A program made the translations under genes and the position numbers. From NCBI RefSeq assembly GCF_023715345.1, contig NZ_JAMBNY010000022.1, positions 1 to 63,916 on the forward strand: 63,916 nt of DNA. The letters are read 5' to 3'. The stretch comes from Paenibacillus camelliae. Its GTDB lineage: Bacteria; Bacillota; Bacilli; Paenibacillales; Paenibacillaceae. The notes under the pieces were generated by a model, which did not search any database, was not told the origin of the DNA, and saw nothing but the letters and a program-made list of their open reading frames with translations. Positions 17,911 through 27,020 of this stretch are shown piece after piece. How positions within the stretch are numbered: the first letter of the stretch is position 1; each line of letters opens with the position of its first letter.

Positions 17911-18090
17911 TCAGGTTCAAAAAGTTCAGCTTTCAGCACCGAGAAGATGGCACGAAACTAGAAAACGAGGAGCACAGCGTACGTTGTTGGTACGTGAGCA
18001 CCGGAGTTTTCGGTAGCGTTCCATATTCGATGCCGAATAACCATCCAGTGTATTACTTCGTGATCAAAGCTGTACTTTTTGAACTTCCTC
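17911..18090 (+). repeat. Structured intergenic repeat, copy A2 (180 bp)
   Basis: Same layout as A1. The central hairpin loop is GTTGTTG. The flanking stem has changed on both sides to GAAAAC/GTTTTC, keeping pairing. The unit ends on the first base of the ftsH stop codon complement, leaving no spacer. Confidence 0.85.
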
Positions 18091-20132
18091 TAAGAGTCTT
18101 TTTTGTTGTCTTCGTCGGAGATAGTCTTACCTACTTCCTTCTCTTCAACAACATCCTGCTCAGCGATTGGCTCATTCGCATCACGCGTTTGAATACGAAC
18201 CTTAACATCTCCAATTTCATCAACGATTGGTTCAGAAGACGTTACTTCCTCTGCTGAGTCGCCATTGCTTGCTGGAGTGCTGCTTGAACCGCCTGAGAAT
18301 GGCTCTGGCAATACGCCTGTATCAATCAATGATTTGATTTGCTCGATCTCTAGCGTTTCAACCTCTAACAGCGTTTGAGCAATCAAATGCATCTCATCAC
18401 TTTTCTCCTGCAATAGCTTTTTCGTACGCTCATAGCAGCTGTTAATGATCGTTTGCATTTCTTGATCGATCTCATAAGCGATGGCATCGGAATAATTCTG
18501 CTCATGACCAAGATCGCGTCCTAGGAATACTTGACCTTGAGAATTACCGAATTGCATCGGTCCAAGACGATCACTCATACCATATTCCATAATCATGCTG
18601 CGAACAATACCCGTTGCTTGTTTGAAGTCACTGTATGCACCAGTACCGATTTCTCCGATAAACAGCTCCTCGGCAACCCGGCCTGCAAGCAAACCACAAA
18701 CACGGTCAAGCAATTCGTTTTTCGTAACGAGCATACGATCTTCCTTCGGAAGCATAATTACGTATCCGCCTGCGCGTCCACGTGGAATGATTGTTACTTT
18801 ATGCACTTGGTCAGCATGCTCCAAGAAGTAGCCTGCAATCGTATGTCCGGCTTCGTGATAAGCTACGATGCGTTTTTCACGATCACTAATAACACGGCTT
18901 TTCTTCTCAGTACCAACGATAACGCGGTCAATCGCATCATCAATATCGACCATGTTAATCTCTTTTTTATTGCGACGAGCAGCTAGTAGCGCAGCTTCGT
19001 TCAGTAGGTTCTCGAGATCCGCACCACTAAAGCCTGTTGTACGCTTAGCGATGACATCCAGCTGAACCTCACTCGTCAGCGGCTTATTGCGTGCATGAAC
19101 TTTAAGAACTGCTTCACGTCCTTTAACATCTGGACGGTCAACTGTAATTTGACGGTCAAAACGACCTGGACGTAATAATGCAGGGTCAAGAATATCTGCA
19201 CGGTTCGTTGCAGCGATAATAATAATACCTTCGTTCGCTCCGAAGCCGTCCATCTCAACTAGCATTTGGTTCAGCGTTTGCTCACGCTCATCATGACCAC
19301 CGCCTAGACCAGCGCCACGCTGACGACCAACAGCGTCAATTTCATCAATAAAGATAATACAAGGTGCATTTTTCTTCGCATTTTCGAATAGGTCACGCAC
19401 ACGAGATGCACCGACCCCTACGAACATTTCGACGAAGTCAGAACCTGAAATACTGAAGAATGGAACACCTGCTTCACCCGCTACTGCGCGTGCAAGCAAT
19501 GTTTTACCTGTACCCGGAGGTCCGACTAGTAGTACCCCTTTCGGAATACGCGCACCTACCATATTAAACTTGCGAGGGTCTTTCAAGAAATCAACAACCT
19601 CAACAAGCTCTTGCTTCTCTTCATCTGCACCAGCTACATCCTGGAACGTTACACGCTTCTTCTCTTCATTGTAGAGCTTTGCACGGCTTTTACCGAAGTT
19701 CATGACTTTGCCGCCGCCACCCTGAGCTTGATTCATTAGGAAGAAGAACAGAATAAAAATAAGCACGAACGGAATGATCGTAATAAAGAAATTCGTCCAG
19801 AAGCCCGTTGTTTTCATCTTCTCGTACTTCAAGGTGAAATTATACTGCTGCCTTAAATCTTCAATCTGATCAAGCGAGGCCGTCCCAGCACGAGAAGTGA
19901 AGCTGGCATTACCGCCGTCTGGCGCTTGTATATACTTACCCGTTACTAGATAGGACTGATCCTCATACTTTAATGTTAACTCTGCCACATTGCCCGATTC
20001 GATCGCTGTAACTAGCTCATCGTATCTTAAAGGTGTGGAAGATTCACCTGTATTACTGATGTAATTATAGATCCCAATTGTAACTAAAAAAATAATTAAA
20101 TAATAACCTGTATTACGGATGAACCGTTTCAT
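18090..20132 (-). CDS. ftsH: ATP-dependent zinc metalloprotease FtsH
   Basis: 680 residues. Membrane protease that degrades misfolded membrane proteins and regulators. Two N-terminal membrane segments (about 8-24 and 110-130) enclose an outer domain. The AAA domain has Walker A GPPGTGKT, Walker B CIIFIDEIDAVG and the second region of homology ATNRADILDPALLRPGRFD. The zinc site is HEAGH near residue 428. The tail is acidic and variable. It follows hpt, and its stop codon directly abuts the repeat cluster. Confidence 0.98.
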   Translation of the reverse strand: MKRFIRNTGYYLIIFLVTIGIYNYISNTGESSTPLRYDELVTAIESGNVAELTLKYEDQSYLVTGKYIQAPDGGNASFTSRAGTASLDQIEDLRQQYNFTLKYEKMKTTGFWTNFFITIIPFVLIFILFFFLMNQAQGGGGKVMNFGKSRAKLYNEEKKRVTFQDVAGADEEKQELVEVVDFLKDPRKFNMVGARIPKGVLLVGPPGTGKTLLARAVAGEAGVPFFSISGSDFVEMFVGVGASRVRDLFENAKKNAPCIIFIDEIDAVGRQRGAGLGGGHDEREQTLNQMLVEMDGFGANEGIIIIAATNRADILDPALLRPGRFDRQITVDRPDVKGREAVLKVHARNKPLTSEVQLDVIAKRTTGFSGADLENLLNEAALLAARRNKKEINMVDIDDAIDRVIVGTEKKSRVISDREKRIVAYHEAGHTIAGYFLEHADQVHKVTIIPRGRAGGYVIMLPKEDRMLVTKNELLDRVCGLLAGRVAEELFIGEIGTGAYSDFKQATGIVRSMIMEYGMSDRLGPMQFGNSQGQVFLGRDLGHEQNYSDAIAYEIDQEMQTIINSCYERTKKLLQEKSDEMHLIAQTLLEVETLEIEQIKSLIDTGVLPEPFSGGSSSTPASNGDSAEEVTSSEPIVDEIGDVKVRIQTRDANEPIAEQDVVEEKEVGKTISDEDNKKDS

Positions 20133-20221
20133 CCCCTACCTCCTCTCAGACGCTTAAAATATTTTACCATAGCATGACTTTCCATCACAATAGAAGCTGC
20201 TTGGAGGCAACATGCGAGGTG

Positions 20222-20758
20222 TTATGAATAGACTTCCGGCTTAAGAATGCCGATAAATGGCAGATTGCGGTACTTTTCCGCATAATCTAGCCCATAGCCG
20301 ACAACAAACTCGTCTGGCAATGTGTACCCTTTATAGTTCGGCTCAAGCTTCACTGAGCGACGGGCAGGCTTGTCAAACAATGTAACGACCGAAACGGAAG
20401 CTGCATTGCGATGCTCCAGCACATCGATTAAGTAGCTAAGCGTCAAACCACTATCTATAATATCTTCTACAATGAGGACGTCACGACCTTCAACAGACAC
20501 ATCAAGATCTTTAATAATTTTTACGACGCCTGAAGATTTTGTAGACTGACCATAGCTTGATACCGCCATAAAATCAATTTCAAGCGGAACCTTTATTTCT
20601 TTTACAAGATCAGACATAAAGATAAACGCGCCTTTAAGGATACAGATTACTAGTGGATTACGACCTTCGAAATCCTTCGTTAACTGCTCCCCAAGCTCTT
20701 TTACCTTGTCTAGAATCTGCTCTTCGCTGTATAGTACATCCTGAATATCGTTTAACAA
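20222..20758 (-). CDS. hpt: Hypoxanthine phosphoribosyltransferase
   Basis: 178 residues. It salvages hypoxanthine and guanine to IMP and GMP using PRPP. The PRPP-binding signature is VLIVEDIIDSGLTLSYL (about 95-111); the flexible loop SSYGQSTKSSG lies near 67-77. B. subtilis HprT acts together with TilS and FtsH, and the order tilS-hpt-ftsH is kept here. Confidence 0.96.
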   Translation of the reverse strand: MLNDIQDVLYSEEQILDKVKELGEQLTKDFEGRNPLVICILKGAFIFMSDLVKEIKVPLEIDFMAVSSYGQSTKSSGVVKIIKDLDVSVEGRDVLIVEDIIDSGLTLSYLIDVLEHRNAASVSVVTLFDKPARRSVKLEPNYKGYTLPDEFVVGYGLDYAEKYRNLPFIGILKPEVYS

Positions 20759-20837
20759 CTGGTAATCCCCCTACATTTAACTATGTTATGTTTCGAATTG
20801 AAGTTCATTCCTATTCATTGGTCAAGCATGAATCTTC

Positions 20838-22262
20838 TCACGTATGCCTCGAGCATTGAATGAAAACAATTAGCCTTGTATGCGATTGAACAAGACCAAT
20901 AGATGATCTGCGCAGCCCAGGCACCCATAATACACGGTCCTCATGATCGACGATAATCGGATATGTATCACGCTCAGCAAGTGCTATCTTTCCATCCACG
21001 AACATATCTTGCACCTTTTTCGTGCCATTTAATCCTAAAACCTGCATTCGATCGCCTGATTTTCTTGAACGAATGTGAAGTGGAAAGGATAAAATTGTTG
21101 CATCAAAGGCGGCTTCGTGCTTCGATTGAAGCTGAGGAAGCTCATCAGACGGAATAATATCAGCATGAATCAACCATTTGCCGAATTGAAGCTTACATGG
21201 AAGCTGCTCCAATGCCATGCTTAAAGACGTGGATGTCGATCTGAGACGTTCATAATGCTTAATATGTACCAATCGTAACATTTCATATTCGCGAATGCAC
21301 ATTATTCCTTCGCCAACGTCCATACGATAGGTCTGATGCGCATGATTGGCTGCGATATGTCTAATACGCTCTATCCCATCAAATGATATCGTTGTTGCTT
21401 CTTGAGACAGATAACTTAATATTAGTTTAATCAATCTCCTTTGTAAAGCAATCGGTTCATTGCATAAAGCATGACATGAAACGACAAAGCTTTGCTCCTG
21501 CTTCGATACAAGCTGTCTAAATCTATCTTCTGTCTGCTGCTGCAGCCATGCGTCCTCTTCACTAGCAATCTCAGCTAGACGGCCTAGCGAGTCAACGAGC
21601 TGAGGATTATAGCGCTCAAGCAACGGAATAACATCCAATCTAAGCTCATTGCGATGATAATCTCTAGAAAAATTGCTGCTATCTTCTAAATAAGGCACTT
21701 GCTCCTGCTGACAGAGCAAGATAAGCTCATTCTTTCTCATACGTAGCAAGGGGCGGATTAGTTCCACGTTTTTTTCGTTTCTCCGATTTTGCATACCGCT
21801 TATCCCAGACAAGCCCGAGCCTCGCAGCACATGCATAAGTACAGTTTCTGCCTGATCATCAGCATGGTGTGCAAGAGCAATGGCATAAGCTCCGTAGCGC
21901 TGTGCGACGTCATGGAAAAACGCATACCTGCGCTTGCGTGATGCTGCTTGGCTGTTCTCGTTCGTTTGCTCCAAGTACGCAGGCATGTCCAGCTCAATCA
22001 TTTCACATAATATGTTTCGCTCCATGCAGTAGCTGCGTACGAGCTCCGCTTCAGCAAGCGATTGCTCACGAAAGCCATGATTCACGTGAGCTGCAATCAA
22101 TGTCAGACCAAGCTTTGGAGCAAGCTGGTGCAGAATATGGAGCAGCGCCATCGAATCTGCACCACCTGAAACGGCAACAACGATGCTGCCAGACTTATCA
22201 ATCGATTGATCCTTTAATAACGATGCTGTTAATTCATCCATGATGCCCATCGCATCCATCAT
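20838..22262 (-). CDS. tilS: tRNA(Ile)-lysidine synthetase
   Basis: 474 residues. It converts C34 of the CAU-anticodon tRNA-Ile to lysidine, switching it from Met to Ile decoding; essential in B. subtilis. The PP-loop ATPase motif is VAVSGGADSMALLHIL (about 28-43), with ALAHHADDQAETVLM further on. A central TilS domain and a C-terminal tRNA-binding domain (RSRKSGDRMQVLG) are complete. Several in-frame ATGs in the first eight codons make the exact start uncertain. It lies 3 bp after the kinase gene. Confidence 0.95.
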   Translation of the reverse strand: MMDAMGIMDELTASLLKDQSIDKSGSIVVAVSGGADSMALLHILHQLAPKLGLTLIAAHVNHGFREQSLAEAELVRSYCMERNILCEMIELDMPAYLEQTNENSQAASRKRRYAFFHDVAQRYGAYAIALAHHADDQAETVLMHVLRGSGLSGISGMQNRRNEKNVELIRPLLRMRKNELILLCQQEQVPYLEDSSNFSRDYHRNELRLDVIPLLERYNPQLVDSLGRLAEIASEEDAWLQQQTEDRFRQLVSKQEQSFVVSCHALCNEPIALQRRLIKLILSYLSQEATTISFDGIERIRHIAANHAHQTYRMDVGEGIMCIREYEMLRLVHIKHYERLRSTSTSLSMALEQLPCKLQFGKWLIHADIIPSDELPQLQSKHEAAFDATILSFPLHIRSRKSGDRMQVLGLNGTKKVQDMFVDGKIALAERDTYPIIVDHEDRVLWVPGLRRSSIGLVQSHTRLIVFIQCSRHT

Positions 22263-22265
22263 CCT

Positions 22266-23201
22266 CTACCTTAATAATCCGGTGTAATCAAGTGCATAAA
22301 GTGAAGCAGTAATGCAGAGCGATACAATCGATATCGCAATCATTACCTTTAGCCAGCGAGGAGTTGCTGTGTTTTTAACTGTAGGTTTACGCTGATGGGT
22401 AATAGCCCGCCAGGCTGAGGCTGCTTCCTTACCATGTGAGAATCCACCATCAAAGGCTTGCTCCAGCCATTTACGATAAGGCGCAAGTTGAGGAATTTCA
22501 CGCGCTAGCTCAATCAGCTGCTCAGCTGAACGAGTTTGTGGAAGCAGCTCCTTCGACAGCTGGGCCAGCTTGCGCGGAGCAAACACTTGTAAGCATAGCA
22601 CGCCGAAGGAGAAGAGGTCGTAGGCTGCATCTGCAGATCTTGAGCCCTCGTTCCAATAGCCGCGATCATAGATTTCTGTAAACTGTTTGACTCCCTTTCC
22701 AAAGGGGGTCGCTCCTCCGAAATCAATTAAGTCTACTTCACCATACTCGCCAACAATAATGTTTTCAAGCTTTAAGTCACCAAATATCCATCGCTCACGA
22801 TGAAGCTCTCCAAGGCTGCGAAGCAAATTCAAGCCGAGCAGCGGAAACCAATCTGCTCCGTGCTGGGCTATATAATTTGCCATATTCAGCCCTTTTACGT
22901 ATCGCATCGTGTAAAAGGGCACTTCTTTCCCTTGTGGCGTAATCCAGTCATCCACGTCCATTAAATATGATCTCCGAGATGAATCATCGCCAGAGAGAGC
23001 CTTCAGTGCATTAATTTCAGATTGAAGGTCAATCGAGCTCGCACCCATTTTCAATGCGTACGATTGCCAGCCCTTGGACACCAGATATACACTCCCGTTT
23101 GCTCCCTCACCTAGCAATCGCTCTACTCGATACTGTCCATTCTTCCATTTCCCCGTAATGATGCTTCCTTTTTTTATAGGAAGCTTAAACGACGTCGTCA
23201 C
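22266..23201 (-). CDS. Membrane-anchored serine/threonine kinase (YabT/PrkD-like)
   Basis: 311 residues from a GTG at 23201 with GGAAGG 8 nt upstream; this overlaps the VWA gene by 17 bp. Kinase motifs: glycine loop GEGANGSVYLV, ATP lysine in YALKMG, catalytic loop FGDLKLENIIV, and metal site LIDFGGA. The usual HRD is replaced by FGD, keeping the aspartate. A membrane helix lies near the C-terminus (about 287-306). B. subtilis YabT at this locus is a sporulation kinase that phosphorylates RecA; equivalence is inferred from position and topology. Confidence 0.85.
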   Translation of the reverse strand: MTTSFKLPIKKGSIITGKWKNGQYRVERLLGEGANGSVYLVSKGWQSYALKMGASSIDLQSEINALKALSGDDSSRRSYLMDVDDWITPQGKEVPFYTMRYVKGLNMANYIAQHGADWFPLLGLNLLRSLGELHRERWIFGDLKLENIIVGEYGEVDLIDFGGATPFGKGVKQFTEIYDRGYWNEGSRSADAAYDLFSFGVLCLQVFAPRKLAQLSKELLPQTRSAEQLIELAREIPQLAPYRKWLEQAFDGGFSHGKEAASAWRAITHQRKPTVKNTATPRWLKVMIAISIVSLCITASLYALDYTGLLR

Positions 23202-23904
23202 CCAGCATCCCTTCCATTTCTGAACGACGTTTGGAGTCGTTATGCTGTACAAAATATTCAATAACCTTCATCATCGCAGGGCCTGTAGGTGTCGTTCCGC
23301 TCATATGTAGCTTCGGAAAAATCGAATGCACCCCTTTTAAATGAGTCGTCCAGTCGAGGTCTAATACACAATCCTCCTGCTTCGAGCCTGGGAAATGAAA
23401 GACTGCAATTTCACTTTTTCCTTCTCTAGCTTGTAAACTAAGCATAAGATCGTGGATTGATTCCTCCACCGAAGCAAGCTTTGGCTTCATGCTCGCACTC
23501 GCATCAATAAGCAGTGCAACCTGCAGTGAGCTGGATTCGGTCAGCTCATCCATCACCTGTACAACCTCTCCCCGCTTCTCAGGTGGCAGAGCTTCGATAG
23601 AATCGTTGCCGAGCACGGCTTGAAGCTCACGCTGTACAGCAAGCTGAATCGTTTGAACAACGGTTTTTCGCGTCATCATCTGCACGGTCTGCGCTAGTTC
23701 CTTCGTTTCCACTAATCTACTTAATCCACCACCTGCTCTAGCAATCTCATGAATTTCGGACGCGCCATATTCTCCTAGATCACCTTGATCAACGACACCA
23801 ACGACATTCACCGTAATCCCCTCTGATTTTGCGTGAGCGGCTGCAACGATTGGACTCATTCCCACATTAGAGCAGCCATCAGTAATTATTAACATTTGCT
23901 TCAT
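23185..23904 (-). CDS. VWA-domain protein (YabS-like)
   Basis: 239 residues from the ATG at 23904, chosen for GAGGAGGG 7 nt upstream. It appears to hold two von Willebrand A-like folds: an N-terminal half opening with MLIITDGCSNVG, and a C-terminal half with the MIDAS-like VALLIDASASMKPK (about residues 140-153) and GTTPTGPAM. Metal-dependent protein binding is expected. Placement between spoIIE and the kinase, with overlap, matches yabS-yabT in B. subtilis. Function is unknown. Confidence 0.85.
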   Translation of the reverse strand: MKQMLIITDGCSNVGMSPIVAAAHAKSEGITVNVVGVVDQGDLGEYGASEIHEIARAGGGLSRLVETKELAQTVQMMTRKTVVQTIQLAVQRELQAVLGNDSIEALPPEKRGEVVQVMDELTESSSLQVALLIDASASMKPKLASVEESIHDLMLSLQAREGKSEIAVFHFPGSKQEDCVLDLDWTTHLKGVHSIFPKLHMSGTTPTGPAMMKVIEYFVQHNDSKRRSEMEGMLGDDVV

Positions 23905-24069
23905 TACGATACCCTCCTCTTCAAGCATGCCGTAATTGTGTATACGACAATCTATTCCTAGCATTGCCTGAAAAAGAGAGACTTAACCCTAGTAATCTAT
24001 GTCTATTACGCTTTATTATACATGAGCACCAATTGCTATGGCTAATGATATTGATGCCCATAACATATC

Positions 24070-24122
24070 AAAGCCCCTTGCACGCCTGCTGAACGTAACC
24101 AACAGAACGACAAAGGGCTTTA
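24070..24122 (-). terminator. Probable spoIIE terminator
   Basis: Stem AAAGCCCTTTG/CAAGGGGCTTT with an inner CTGTTG/CAGCAG arm, 6 bp after the spoIIE stop. The following T-run is poor, so termination may be partial. Confidence 0.5.
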
Positions 24123-24127
24123 CAGGT

Positions 24128-26593
24128 CTAACTTACGCTTTTTTTGCGTTCAATTTTTGAGATGCCTGGCCATTTGAAGGTAGCCCATTGCGGCACGTAT
24201 CGATCAAGTCTCGTAACGAGTACGGTCATATCGTCGTTAATGACTCCATCGTGAAAACGTACAACGGTCTCTAGCAAGCTATCAGCAATTTGCTGTGGAT
24301 CGTTGCTGCGCAGCTCGCTAATGACGCGCTTCATCCAAAGCTCCTTGTTCACCGCATAACCCGGCGCATCATAGATGCCGTCGCTCATCATAATAAGTAA
24401 GTCCCCTGGCATAAGCTGCATATGAACAAAATCGACGTCAATTTCCTGTATAATTCCGATTGGCAAATTGCTAGCAATAATCGGGATGACTTCATTCCCT
24501 CGCTTAATGAAGCTTGGTGTGGAGCCTATTTTCAAAAAGGTCGTGTTCGCACAATACAGATCAATAATCGCCAAGTCTACTGTCGCATAGATTTCCTCAG
24601 GAGAACGAAGCAATAAGATAGAGTTAACAGATTTTACGGCAAGCTGCTCATTCATTCCTGACTGCAGCAGCTGCTGAAGAATAGTTAGCGCTGCGCTGCT
24701 CTCCTGACGCGCACGCTCACCGTTGCCCATTCCGTCACTAATGGCGACTGCGAATTTGCCATTGTCCAGCTCCATCATGCTGAAGCTGTCTCCTGATAAT
24801 AGGTCGCCTCCCTTAGCGACACCTGCAACACCAATATCTACTTCATATTGCTTAGCTGACATAAAGATTGCTCGCTGCAGCTCACTGTGCGTCGCTACCG
24901 GTGATTCGCTGCGCACGGTAATATTCTCACCGAGGATTTCACTAAGCAGTGGTGCGATAATTTTTCGGCACTCCTCAAAGCCTTGCTCGAAGGAATGCTG
25001 AATTTCGATTTCTACATTTCCCATTTCTAAGCTAACAATATCTATACTATGGATCGAGAGGCCAAGTGCTTCCACAGCCTCCTTGATTTGCTCCTCTTGA
25101 ATATGCAGTGCTTGTCCCTCACGCTTAATCTCCTGTGATAGATCCTCCATCACCTGTGATACACCTAGCAGCTGATCTGCAACGAGCCCCTTTAGCTCAT
25201 GCAGCTGACGCTGCCACTTATAATTCACCATATGAAGCTCATATTGATGCTTCATCGCGAGCTGAACCTCTGGTACATGCACACAATGTGTCTGCCATGC
25301 CTTCGGAACATCCTTCACCCGTCCCTCACTAGCCTCCATGCTGCTCATCATCTCATTCATCATTTTACGTGTCTGTAGCAGCTTGTCTCCCCAGCATACC
25401 TTTTGCCGATGACAACCTGCACAGCTTTCATTAGCAACCGCCTCCATAAAGTGACTGATCTGTTCCTCATGGTTTTGTTCCTTCTCCAGCGTGTAATTCG
25501 GATAGAAGCTATTCGATAAGCCTTTGAACATATCCGAAAAATGAAGAACGCGCGCCGCTGTAGCGTTGCGAATATGCTTTGCGTACTCATAATGTGATTT
25601 ATTGTTTTCTATTGTACCGGGAACGTATTTACTTATCGATTGGATAAGAACTTTCGGTGTAAGGAGCAGCAGCAGCACAGCAAAGGAAGATTCCCATACC
25701 GATGTAAACATCTGATCCTGGCTGCCAACATAGATCGTTAAGATAGAGGAGCCAAGTAATAGACCGAAGGACGCACCCATTTTTCCGCCCTCACGCAGCA
25801 AGCCTGCAAGCAGGCCCGCGAAGGCCAACACACCAATCTGGAGTACAGCGCTATAATCAGCCAAGCTTAATATAAGCCCTGCTACCACACCGACCGTCGC
25901 ACCAAGCGGTGCACCACCCGCCATTGCGAACACAAGCAGCATATATCTAGATAACACATGCTCAACAGAAATTCCTTGAACGATCCAGCCTACCGTACCC
26001 GTCATTACACATGCTAGCAGAATCATGACACAGATCATTTCCTCGTTTTTTAGCTTGGCAGATTTTCTTGCGAGCGTAATTACTGGAAGCGCATGAATAA
26101 ATACGAGCGTTAGTACGAAGGCAAGTCCCGCTTCCACAAAAACCATCATTAGGTTATACCAGTCTAACGTATTGCCAATAAAAGCATGAAACAGCTGCAC
26201 TAATATGACTGATATAAATACGATTAACGGAACTCTCGATATCGTTACCTTTTCAAACGCTTGCAAACCTCTGAACAGTAAGTATACAACGAGCAGCTCA
26301 AGCGCAATCCACAGTGGAGCTGGCTGTAAGGCCAGTGTACTGCCCAGCACGATCGCTAGCCCTGACAAAAACGCGACATCGCGGCGCATGTAATAGACTA
26401 CCGCAAAATAAGCAACAGCAAAGGACATGAGCGATTCTAAAATTACAGCTCGTCCAAGTAAAAAAGCTAGAGCTACAAGAACGATTTGCCATTTTCGACT
26501 TGCAATTTGTTGGTAGGCACCCTGTACCCCCTTCATCTGCATCAACCGCTCTCCGATGTTAAAGCTGACTACTGCACTTTCACTTTTCTTCAT
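24128..26593 (-). CDS. spoIIE: Stage II sporulation protein E (PP2C phosphatase)
   Basis: 821 residues, close to the 827 of B. subtilis. It dephosphorylates SpoIIAA, freeing SigF in the forespore, and takes part in polar septation. The first 330 residues hold about ten membrane segments. A central domain follows with four cysteines in CAGCHRQKVC. The C-terminal PP2C phosphatase domain (about 590-805) has the metal aspartates in AISDGMGNGERA and MSDGIYDAPG. Its promoter has the unusual long spacer described upstream. Confidence 0.97.
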   Translation of the reverse strand: MKKSESAVVSFNIGERLMQMKGVQGAYQQIASRKWQIVLVALAFLLGRAVILESLMSFAVAYFAVVYYMRRDVAFLSGLAIVLGSTLALQPAPLWIALELLVVYLLFRGLQAFEKVTISRVPLIVFISVILVQLFHAFIGNTLDWYNLMMVFVEAGLAFVLTLVFIHALPVITLARKSAKLKNEEMICVMILLACVMTGTVGWIVQGISVEHVLSRYMLLVFAMAGGAPLGATVGVVAGLILSLADYSAVLQIGVLAFAGLLAGLLREGGKMGASFGLLLGSSILTIYVGSQDQMFTSVWESSFAVLLLLLTPKVLIQSISKYVPGTIENNKSHYEYAKHIRNATAARVLHFSDMFKGLSNSFYPNYTLEKEQNHEEQISHFMEAVANESCAGCHRQKVCWGDKLLQTRKMMNEMMSSMEASEGRVKDVPKAWQTHCVHVPEVQLAMKHQYELHMVNYKWQRQLHELKGLVADQLLGVSQVMEDLSQEIKREGQALHIQEEQIKEAVEALGLSIHSIDIVSLEMGNVEIEIQHSFEQGFEECRKIIAPLLSEILGENITVRSESPVATHSELQRAIFMSAKQYEVDIGVAGVAKGGDLLSGDSFSMMELDNGKFAVAISDGMGNGERARQESSAALTILQQLLQSGMNEQLAVKSVNSILLLRSPEEIYATVDLAIIDLYCANTTFLKIGSTPSFIKRGNEVIPIIASNLPIGIIQEIDVDFVHMQLMPGDLLIMMSDGIYDAPGYAVNKELWMKRVISELRSNDPQQIADSLLETVVRFHDGVINDDMTVLVTRLDRYVPQWATFKWPGISKIERKKSVS

Positions 26594-26629
26594 GCTTTAC
26601 ACCACCATTACTTTATTTGTGTGTTCCCC

Positions 26630-26662
26630 ATTATAGTGGCTTATGCCAACTTTTTTTGTCAG
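26630..26662 (-). promoter_or_regulatory. spoIIE promoter, SigA type with 21-bp spacer
   Basis: Minus strand -35-like CTGACA (26657-26662), 21-bp spacer, consensus -10 TATAAT (26630-26635). The same abnormal spacing marks the Spo0A-activated spoIIE and spoIIG promoters of B. subtilis. The predicted 5' leader is about 30 nt. Confidence 0.75.
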
Positions 26663-26683
26663 ATGGCGGTGTCACGTCAAAAG

Positions 26684-26800
26684 TTTTTTCCGACAAAAAC
26701 AAGCGTCTCGCAAGTGATGTCGGATTAGCGTTGGAGCCAGTACTATCAAAGGTTACAGACAAAGCCATAAGGTAAAGGATGGATTGCCGCTTTGTCGGAA
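26684..26800. promoter_or_regulatory. Cluster of Spo0A-box-like sites
   Basis: TGTCGGA occurs three times: on the minus strand within TTTTTGTCGGAAAAAA (about 26684-26699), on the plus strand at about 26718-26724, and on the plus strand in TTTGTCGGAA (26791-26800). Each differs by one base from the 0A box TGTCGAA. They sit upstream of the spoIIE -35 region, where Spo0A~P activates in B. subtilis. Confidence 0.55.
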
Positions 26801-26964
26801 ACAGGCCTACTTATTGGCGAATGGACTAGACTTACGCATGCAGATGATGAAAAGTGACTGAAAGTATTTGGTATATAAGCCAAAGTCGACATGTTAAGCT
26901 TTTCGTTCTACAGCCTGCTACGAAGCACCCGAGCAAGAAGCGTTGTAGGATGTTACGTGAACAC

Positions 26965-26990
26965 AAAAAAGCAGAGCTTTCGCTCTGCTT
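26965..26990 (-). terminator. Terminator of yabR
   Basis: Stem AAGCAGAGC-GAAA-GCTCTGCTT followed by six T in total on the minus strand, 31 bp after the yabR stop codon. Confidence 0.9.
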
Positions 26991-27020
26991 GTTATCATTG
27001 AAGTTCAGTTGTTCATTATA

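Larger units (their letters stand above)
26594..27020. other. spoIIE-yabR intergenic region
   Basis: 427 bp without a gene. It holds the spoIIE promoter, three TGTCGGA Spo0A-box-like sites and the yabR terminator. B. subtilis has tRNA genes near here; I found no tRNA cloverleaf or CCA end. Between 26805 and 26955 I see nothing recognisable. Confidence 0.5.

Noticed and set aside
26700..26960. A tRNA gene between spoIIE and yabR, as in B. subtilis
   Set aside because: No cloverleaf, T-loop GTTCRAAYC or acceptor stem could be found.
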